Shown: one piece after another, positions 56,323 through 64,000 of the stretch | Numbering within the stretch: position 1 is the first letter of the stretch | Layout of the letters: each line of letters starts with the position of its first letter | Assembly (NCBI GenBank): GCA_022661535.1 | Contig: JAKULF010000005.1 | Location: 5,580,001 to 5,644,000 of the forward strand | From: Eutypa lata | Taxonomy: Eukaryota > Ascomycota > Sordariomycetes > Xylariales > Diatrypaceae | Direction of reading: 5' to 3' | DNA: 64,000 bases | Notes under the pieces: generated by a model | What the model was told of the DNA's origin: nothing | The model's database searches: none | What the model saw: the letters and a program-made list of their open reading frames with translations, nothing else | Program-made: the position numbers and the translations under genes

Positions 56323-58126
56323 ATGTTTCGGGCATGCTCATCAAGATACCTGGCGAGAGGAGTCGCCTCGCCAGCGCGGTCATGGACTAGAATATCGAGA
56401 CCACTCCAGGCTAGTCGAACATTAGCCACAGTCAATGTGCCCAATGCAAAGGTAGAGCTCACCTTGCACCCATATTCGCATGTTTCATATATATGACTGA
56501 CACCATTAGTAGGAACCAACAGAGCTTGATCAAATCACAACCCTGCCGAATGGAATTCGTGTAGCATCAGAGGCCTTGCCCGGGTCTTTCTCCGGTGTGG
56601 GTGTTTATATCGAAGCCGGGTCCAGATTCGAAAACGGCTACTTAAGCGGCGTAAGCCATATCGTCGACCGCCTAGCCTTCAAGTCCACCGAAAAGCGAGA
56701 TCCCGAACAGATCACCGAAGCGGTAGAGTCGCTGGGTGGCAACATACAATGCGTCTCCTCCCGGGAATCCATGATGTACCAGGCTGCCACCTTCAATTCC
56801 GCCATTCCCACAGCCACCGAGCTCCTCGCTGAGACGATACGGCACCCTCAAATAACAGACGAGGAAGTTCAGCAAGAACTTGCCACGGCTGAATATGAAA
56901 TCACCGAGATATGGAAGAAGCCTGAACTTATCCTACCCGAGCTCGTCCATATGGCAGCATTCAAGGATAATACACTGGGCAATCCGCTATTATGCCCAAT
57001 GGAACGAGTACCGCAAATCGACAAGTCCGTCGTCAGAGCCTATCGGGATACATTTTACCGCCCGGAGAACACAGTGGTTGCCTTTGCTGGAGTTCCGCAT
57101 GCTGAAGCCGTCCGGCTGGCAACTCAGTTTTTCGGCGATATGGAGTCGACTGAGCAGCCGGCATTGTCACGGACGGGTTCGGAAACATCTCTTAGCTCCC
57201 TCTCTTCGGACAGTGGTGAATCCTCTCCTTCATCCCTGTCATCAACCACCTCATCCTCCCCATCACAATCGCCAAGCATGCTATCTAAGTTACCCCTTTT
57301 CAAGAATCTATCAACTTCCGCCTCCCAGAACGCATCCGTTCAACATTCCAACCCCTCGGTCCCATCCTTAGAAGACATCACCCGCCCTGCGCATTACACA
57401 GGCGGGTTCGTTTCCTTACCCATCCAGCCTCCTTCATTTAACCCTAGCCAGCCCACATTTACACACATTCACCTTGCTTTCGAGGGATTGCCGATCGCCT
57501 CGGATGATATCTATGCGCTTGCCACCTTGAATACCCTGCTGGGCGGTGGTGGCTCCTTTTCAGCCGGCGGTCCTGGAAAGGGCATGTACTCGCGGCTGTA
57601 CACGAACGTCCTGAACCAGCATGCTTGGGTCGAGTCTTGCATTGCCTTCAACCACTCCTACACGGATTCCGGGTTGTTCGGCATATCGGCTTTATGCATG
57701 CCTGGTCGCACCCAGAGCATGCTCGACGTCATGTGCCACGAGCTTCGAGCGCTAACAGTTGAGACGGGCTTCTCTGCGCTCGGACAAGCCGAGGTGGACC
57801 GCGCCAAGAACCAGCTCCGGTCGAGCCTGCTAATGAACCTCGAGAGTCGTATGGTGGAACTCGAAGATCTTGGCAGACAAGTCCAGGTCCACGGCCGCAA
57901 GGTGCCCGTCCAGGAGATGTGCAGGAAGATCCAGGACCTGACGGTGCATGACCTGCGTCGGGTAGCATCGCAGGTCGTCGGCGGGCAGGTTCAGAACATA
58001 GGGAAGGGAAGCGGCGCCCCCACCGTCGTTCTCCAGGAGGCCGAAGCTCCCGGCGTCTCGGCGAAGCAGATGTCCTGGGAGGAAATTCAGGATAGGATCT
58101 ATAAGTGGGGTCTAGGTAAACGGTAA
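56323..58126 (+). CDS. MAS2: mitochondrial processing peptidase alpha subunit
   Basis: Exons 56323-56451 and 56513-58126 give about 580 residues, close to the Neurospora subunit. Exon 1 encodes an Arg/Ser/Ala-rich presequence (MFRACSSRYLARGVAS). Exon 2 opens with EPTELDQITTLPNGIRVASE. The inverted zinc-site remnant is HIVDRLAFKST near residue 92, lacking the catalytic HxxEH of the beta subunit, as expected. NAVESLGG-like and FYRPENTVVAFAG segments follow. The mobile glycine-rich loop that grips presequences is LGGGGSFSAGGPGKGMYSRLYT. A Ser-rich insertion sits near residues 245-300, ending in LLSKLPLFKN-like sequence. With MPP-beta it removes targeting peptides in the matrix. Acceptor choice: AGTAG before GAACC gives the conserved ELDQ context. 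Confidence 0.95.
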
Positions 58127-59106
58127 AGAAGCATCTACCCTCATCAAAGTAAATAAGAATAAATGTACAAAATTGTATCAGTAGTTGGAGATGAAAATAA
58201 GGGGTGCATGTATGATGCATGATCTATAATGATCTATAAACATAACGAAATGAGAGTCACGGAAGGTATCGTGTTCCGTTTCTTCCGCTGCTAACCAGTC
58301 TTTTTCATTATCTTTGTTATGAAATCACAATAAATTCGTGGGGTTCGTGCCTCGAGAGTAGAGCTAATATGTTACATTCTACTAAAAGCAAGCGCCAGCA
58401 GCATGCATATATCAAGAACTATCACCATCTAAAATGGTGTTTCCGGAGCACAATGTTCGGACAGTGTAGTTCTCTTCTCCACTTCACCTCATCCCTAAGC
58501 AATTCTGCTTTATAGCCATAATTAACTCGCTTCCTTCGAATCAATATGTGAGTATACGTAGATGAGTGCCTTGGTTAGTTATCTCAAGCCACCACTTTGA
58601 TGACTTGTTTCCCATGCTTCTTCTGCAATAATCGCTGAACACTCCTCGATTTGCAAAATATTTTGGAACCCCTAACAACCTAGGAGGAGATAGGAGAGGA
58701 GTGCCTAGCCCAATGATGTCTATTCAAAATCTAGACTCGTCATAGGCAACACAAGCCCACGCATATATAGGGAAAGTGAAAACTCCCATAACGTAGGAAA
58801 GCACAAGTAGTAATACCTGTCGAGCCTCACTCAGTCTATTCTTTCGTCCTAGTTATCTAGTAATTAACAAACTACGCCAAAGCCCCCTATTCTAAAACTT
58901 GACCTTGTATAACTCCGTAGTTCATATCTACTATCCAGACCAATTACCGAAAGTAAGCAACGTCTTACTGATATACAGGCAAGGATCATTTGTCTAAGAA
59001 TCTGTTACTATGTCGGGCGTTTATTACACCCCCTATCTTACACCCCCTATCTTGTATAAACAAGCAATACGAATCTCACAAGCCCCGAGCCCTAGACCAA
59101 CTGACG
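58127..59106. other. intergenic region between convergent genes
   Basis: About 980 bp of 3' flanks. It includes a short direct repeat of TTACACCCCCTATCTT (near 59023-59052) and an ACTCCGTAG at 58912-58920. No gene seen. Confidence 0.5.
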
Positions 59107-61971
59107 TTATAACCCTCTCGGCGTCTCTTCAACTTGCTGCAGAGGATAACCCACCACATGTTCCTCCTCTCCCCCCTGCACCTCGAAATCAACATATCCA
59201 TCCGCAGTCAACACGCCCACCCCAGATTTTCCATCCAACAACGCCTTCTTGCCCTCGGAATCGCCCAGGACCACAGGGACGCTAACCGTGCCGCTCGTGC
59301 CCCCCGGCGCGCGGACACGCAGCTCAATCCCGCCTGGAACACCACTACTCCTCTGCCAGGAAACTTGCAATGGCCCCCGCGGCGTCGGTACCACGCCCCT
59401 CGCCCACTGCAAGTCATCGCTACCGCCACCACCACCACCACCACCACCATCAATCCTCGGCTTGACGCCCCACGTAGCGAACCCAGGACCCAGCGGCTTA
59501 ACACCTAGGACATACGTAGTAAGCAACTTTTTGGAGAGAAAAAAAAAACAAGTTAGTATCTAATTTTTCATCATATCTCGTGGAAAGTTCCATAACAGAA
59601 CGAGAAAGCTAAGATATTATGAACTTACGGGCGTAACGCCAGTCGACCAACCATGGGCAAGACTCGTAAAGGCGCCCTGGTACTTCGCGCCACCTCCGCC
59701 GACGCCCTCCCAGAACGTGGAGCCCGGGTCCCGGCTGCTCATCCAGCCGTAGGTGCGGCGGAGCTGGTCTATAGCTCCGCCCGAGCCGGCCGCCGTCGTA
59801 TTAGCATTAACATTACCGTTCTGGTTCTGGTTCTGCTGCTCGAACCGCGCCGCCGTCTCGAAGTACGAGATGAACGCATACACGCGGTCGGAGAAGCCGG
59901 CCCCGAGCGCCTCGCCGCCGCCGTCGTAGAAGGCGTTGCCCCAGGGGCGGGCGGTGGTGCCGGCCAGGTAGGACAGCGCGGAGGCGGCGCGCGGGCCGTC
60001 GGCGATCCCGGCTAAGACAGCGAGGCTATTCCCATCCTGGGCGTGCGCGTCGCACCCTGCTGCTGCGGTGCCGTCGCCGTCGCAGCGGCGGTCGAGGAAG
60101 GCGCCGGCGTCGGCGTCCCAGAGGGTGTCGAGGACGGCCTGCGAGACGGCCGAGGCGCGGCCGCGCCACCGGGTGGCGTCGTCGGGCTTGTCGAGGTGGT
60201 CGGCGAGCTCGGCGGCGCGGTTCAGCGCTAGCACGTAGAGCGCGCTGTAGTAGGCTGCGGACCCGTCGCGGGGGAGGAAGGCGTAGTCGCCGTACCCGGG
60301 TTGGCGCACGAGGAGGGACGTCTCGTTGTCTGTGTGTTGGACGTAGTAGGTGTCTAGCACCGAAAGGAGAGTGGGGTAGTAGGTGTCGATGTATGAGAGG
60401 TTCCCTGTGTACATCACGAGATCCCAGCTGCAGGCAACCCACCACAGAGGGTAGTCAAAGAGCTGCAGGCCGTAATTTCGGCTGGTTGCCGAGTTAGCCA
60501 TGCCGTGACAGGAAGGTCAGGGGTTATGTTATGTTATGTATGCCTTACATGCTTGCAGGGGGGATCCAGCCATCGCTTCTTTGGTGTTGAGCTAGGTCCT
60601 CCATAACCTAGGCATCTCTGTTAGCACTGTATATATATACCTTCAAGGCTCTCCGATTAACAACAGGTGATATGTCATATCATAAATCTCTTTAAGAGTC
60701 GAGAAGGGACGACTTCCTTGCAGTGTTCCTCCCAGTGAGAGCCCGATGACAAAAAGAAAGCGATGCGGCAAAGGGCCTTACATTCCGAGCTGCTTCATGA
60801 ACATCGTGAGTCAAATAGCTGGTCAAAGCAGCAACAGCCAGATCGCCCATGTATGGATCTCGATCCCTTTTCGGTCCGTCGTGGATGACCAACTTTCCCA
60901 CCAAAGATTCGCTGAACCCCTGACGAGGCTCGGTGTCGTTTGCCCGGAAAACATCCGTACACATTTCATTGGTGTAGGAACCATCATACCACCACTGGGT
61001 TAGATCCTCATCCGAGCATTCAAACCACCCGCTATACGTGTCAGGGGTACCAAGATAGCCAGACCATTGGAGGTTAACAGAGCCGATAGAGACGTTACCA
61101 TAAGCCGAAGTATACGGGGAGTCCTCAGACAGAGCATCCAGCGTGACTTTGAGATAACGAAAGCCATGCAGTCCATCAGAACAGACTTGATCCCCAAATT
61201 CACAGCCCCACTGACCGATCCAAGTATATCTAAGGCCCCCTAGTCAGTCAAGGGCAACGGGTAGGAGCGCTCCCAGGGCGAGTTCATCGCCATCTTAAAC
61301 GAGAAAATACAAGCTGGGAGCGGAACTCAAGAATCAGGAGGGATTACTAACGGTTCAGATTTCACAGCAACCTAAGAATATTAGTTAGATTCTATATGCA
61401 TTAAATTATATAAGTATATAAAGCAAATTCACCTGGTCCGTTCCGGAAGGCACAATCTTCGGAGGATCCTATCTTCCAATTAACTTTTTGCGCTCTAGAA
61501 TAGGAAGCTTGTACACCCCCCGTCGAGGACGTATGGAGTTCTCACCTCCTCGGCGTTGTCAGATCTCGTAAAGTCGCTCCTGTCACCGAGGAACTCCAAA
61601 CTCTCCGAAAAGTAGAGCCGGAGTCCGGGGAAGCCTCCCGCCGAGGCATTCCCAGAACCCGCCAACTCGAGTACGGGCAGGCCCACGACATTCTGGCCAA
61701 AGTCGACAACCAGCGTAGGAGTCGAGGCGGAATTCTCGTCGCGGTACAGGAGCGTCGGCGGGTCCTCTCCCGATATCAGCCCATCCGGGTTGACGACACC
61801 GCCCAGAGTATATTCGGATAGGATGGCCTTTGGCTTGACGAGTCTGCTCGATGGAGCGCGGACATATCGCTCCCAGCTAGTCTCGTTGGGCTGCGAATTT
61901 ACGTCGTGGAACGAAAACCCCAGTTGGTAGACCACCAATAATAGGACTGAGCGATAAGAAAGTGTAAACAT
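59107..61971 (-). CDS. secreted glycoside hydrolase, family 78 alpha-L-rhamnosidase-like
   Basis: Seven exons: 61971-61546, 61468-61433, 61371-61352, 61229-60782, 60607-60549, 60481-59629, 59526-59107; about 753 residues. A signal peptide (MFTLSYRSVLLLVVYQLGFS) precedes a beta-rich region with VDFGQNVVGLPVLEL and GLRLYFSESLEFL. VAVKSEPYTWIGQWGCEFGDQVCSDGLHGFRYLKV is rebuilt across a 20-nt exon. GWFECSDEDLTQWWYDG, MCTDVFRAND, KRDRDPYMGD, then FDYPLWWVACSWD and the (alpha/alpha)6 barrel follow, with SSRDPGSTFWEG and AHGWSTG near the end. The enzyme would release rhamnose from plant or fungal glycosides outside the cell. The acid motif KRDRDPYMGD differs from the bacterial RDERLGWTGD pattern. 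The C-terminal domain carries a poly-Gly tract. The exon 1 end and the 36-nt exon 2 are the least certain parts. Confidence 0.87.
59421..59450. repeat. coding (ACC/GGT)n repeat, poly-Gly in the GH78-like gene
   Basis: About nine tandem ACC units on the + strand encode a glycine run in the minus-strand C-terminal domain. Confidence 0.85.
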
Positions 61972-63198
61972 AATCGCCCGCTTATAGCATTACTCCCCTT
62001 TATGGAGTAGAATATAGGACTTACTATAGCAAAAGGACGCGGGAAGGGTGAGGGCGAGAAAGGCCGGGGAGATCCTACTAGTAATAGTAGTAGTAGTAGT
62101 GGTGCTGATAGACCACCTGACACGAGTCTGGGGCAGGTGACTGTAATGGTGTTGAGGTACTACAGCAGGAGCACGCTTCTCGTCTGCTGCTGGACATTGA
62201 AAAGGAGGATGCATAGACGACGCATCTGCTGCAGCGCCCCTGCTAAACATGCACATTGCCAATTTCCCCCCCAGGTCCTTCGTCTCCTAAACTTTCGGGT
62301 TCGGTGGGGAAGGAAGTTCAGCTACTGCCGCGAGACCCCAATCATAGACCGCTTAGATGCCGTTTTAGGAAGTGGGAAGGGCACTTGTCCCTGGAATGGA
62401 AGGTCGTCGGTCACTACGCTGGGGTCCCGGAAGACCACGTTAGTGGCTCGGGAACGGAGGGATAATATCATACATATGTAGGTAAGTGCTCAGTGCTTGT
62501 AACTATAAGGGAGACAAGTACATCTAAATACCTACTTACTTACTATGTAGGTAGGTACCTAAGGTAGATATAATCATCTACTACGTGAAGCCAAAAGGGT
62601 TGGATTAGAGCTTGACATGTCGCTCGCTTGCTAAACCTACATCCTTCAAGTTGCCGCTACTAATAAAGTTATATTGCGTATGAGTAGATGTAGGGAAGTT
62701 GAAACACCCAGATACTGTACCTCGCCTAACCACAGTCGTAATCGATAAGAATTGTGAACTCTGTGAAACACATATTGGATGAATCACTTAGGTACCATAG
62801 GTAGGTAGGTAGCTGTGAATGTATGAGGAAAGTGAGGGGAAAATCAAGACGGAAAGAGTAGGAAATGAAGCTGAATTACACTGCACCCACCACTTGGCGA
62901 TAACCCTTACTTAGGTACCTATAACTACACTTGTATAATTATATGCTAGACAGGCCACGACAACATGGAACTAGTGTTGAAGTAATAAACAAACATATGA
63001 ATCTATTAATATGCCTTTCGAAATCTATATAAAGAGGCAACAGGAGACCAAGATAGTAGTTCCCAATATTCAAACGCTAATGCACTTTTCCCTACCGTCC
63101 CAGATTATTCCACTATGGGATTTTTTTCTTCTTCTTTTTTCTGTTGTCCGAACCCCCTTCCTACTATGTCTCTAATGATATGGTCATAGACGACATAA
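61972..63198. other. intergenic region, no gene recognised
   Basis: About 1.2 kb. It has an AGT microsatellite (62082-62102) in the GH78 promoter, then AT-rich sequence with TAGGTAGGTACC motifs (62547-62560 and 62787-62813). T-rich tracts near 63119-63140 flank the dehydrogenase 3' end. Confidence 0.5.
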
Positions 63199-64000
63199 TC
63201 ATTGAATCTTCAACATTCTCTTGGTCATGCTATAAAATACGTTAGTAAAAGAGATGGGACGTTTCTTGAGTATGAGGAAATCAACTTACAAGTCATAAAA
63301 TGCGAACTGGCTCGGGCTGCTGCCGAACTCGTAGACGAAGCGAGATGCAAGGTAACTTCCGAATATCGCGCGGAGATAGTTGTCTGGTACCCGTTGAACG
63401 ATAGTTTCCAGTCCAATATTGTCCAAGAGAAGCTTGGGCAGCGCATCGGCTAGAACGCTCAAGCGGATCTTCTCGTCCTTCCATAGATCCGACTTTTGTA
63501 ACTCCTCATCGAGCGTAGTGATGGCGACCGAAAGCTTGTCAGAAAGCACCGAGCGTGGCGCACCGGTCTCTTCATTCTCTCGCCAGATGGCTTCAAACTC
63601 CAGGCAAGCGTTGTCACGGATCTTGGCTTGGACCTCCTTCACGTACGCTTGGTAGAACTCGGGTGCTTGTCCGTTCCGATCGTGGCACATGTGCTTAACA
63701 AAGCCCTCGTCGTCGAAACTGAGGGAAGCAAGTACTTCTAAGGACGAGGATGTGACGCCACCCTTGTTGGCCGACGCGTCTTTGAACAAGATGCACCCTG
63801 CACTCTCTAGGCGTAGCTTGGCATCTTGGGTGATGAAGAGATTGGCACCCTCGACCATATAGGGGATTGTAACCTTGCCATCCTTGATGAGCTTATTAAC
63901 GGAAACGAGATCGATAGACTCGGGACGGCCACCACAAGGCACGAAGCAATCCGTCAACCCTGTGTCTCTCAAATGGTAGGTGTTGCGGAAAGTCGTACCA
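63199..64000 (-). CDS. GDH2: NAD-specific glutamate dehydrogenase, C-terminal part (partial at the right edge)
   Basis: Exons 63229-63199 (31 nt) and 63290 to the right edge give about 247 C-terminal residues of a protein normally over 1000 long. Visible family segments: FRNTYHLRDTGLTDCFVPCGGRPESIDL, IPYMVEGANLFITQDAKLRLESAGCILFKDASANKGGVTSSSLEVLASL, then DNYLRAIFGSYLASRFVYEFGSSPSQFAFYDF. The NAD-domain part VEGANLF and KDASANKGGVTSSSLE are diagnostic of the large NAD-dependent enzyme. It converts glutamate to 2-oxoglutarate and ammonium. After splicing, the terminal exon ends FMTKRMLKIQ, replacing a premature stop (DL*) in the unspliced frame. The N-terminus is outside the window. Confidence 0.95.

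Overview
The window reads as nuclear DNA of a filamentous ascomycete (Pezizomycotina, probably Sordariomycetes). Evidence: short introns (about 45-130 bp) with GTRNGT-type donors, CTAAC/CTGAC branch points and YAG acceptors; fungus-restricted families (HET domain, fungal Pex26, Pex11C, CorA-like GMN transporter, fungal GH78); AT-rich intergenic stretches. No rRNA, tRNA, CRISPR, plasmid feature or intact transposon was recognised. Exon joints were worked out by hand from reading frame, splice signals and family conservation, not from transcripts.

Layout. 0-5 kb: left-edge partial Ser/Thr-rich acidic protein (-) and a GNAT acetyltransferase (+). 5-20 kb: alternative NADH dehydrogenase (-), Drs2-type phospholipid flippase (-), epoxide-hydrolase-like enzyme (-), pinin (-), and Rds3/PHF5A (+); the last two are both spliceosome-linked and head to head. 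20-34 kb: 11-exon CorA-like transporter (+), Pex26 (-), PARN/CAF1-like deadenylase (+), Pex11C (-), mitoribosomal protein mL46 (-). 34-44.5 kb: HET protein (-), Golgi pH regulator GPHR (+), GPI-type Ser/Thr-rich surface protein (-), APH-type kinase (+). 45-52 kb: tRNA thiolation protein Ctu2/Ncs2 (+), oxaloacetate carrier Oac1 (-), FHA-RING ligase Dma1-like (-). 54-64 kb: type II membrane putative glycosyltransferase (+), mitochondrial processing peptidase alpha (+), secreted GH78 rhamnosidase-like enzyme (-), right-edge partial NAD-glutamate dehydrogenase (-).

How the genes relate. Most are single-copy housekeeping genes. Loose themes are mitochondria (NDE, mL46, Oac1, MPP-alpha), peroxisomes (Pex26 and Pex11C, separated only by the deadenylase) and splicing (pinin/Rds3). 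There is no biosynthetic cluster or defence island. The two least characterised proteins are the DDD-motif membrane protein at 54.1-55.8 kb and the surface protein at 40.3-41.1 kb. The sharpest anomaly is the PARN-like gene, where conservation places a splice acceptor at a CG instead of an AG. I found no convincing new multigene system.
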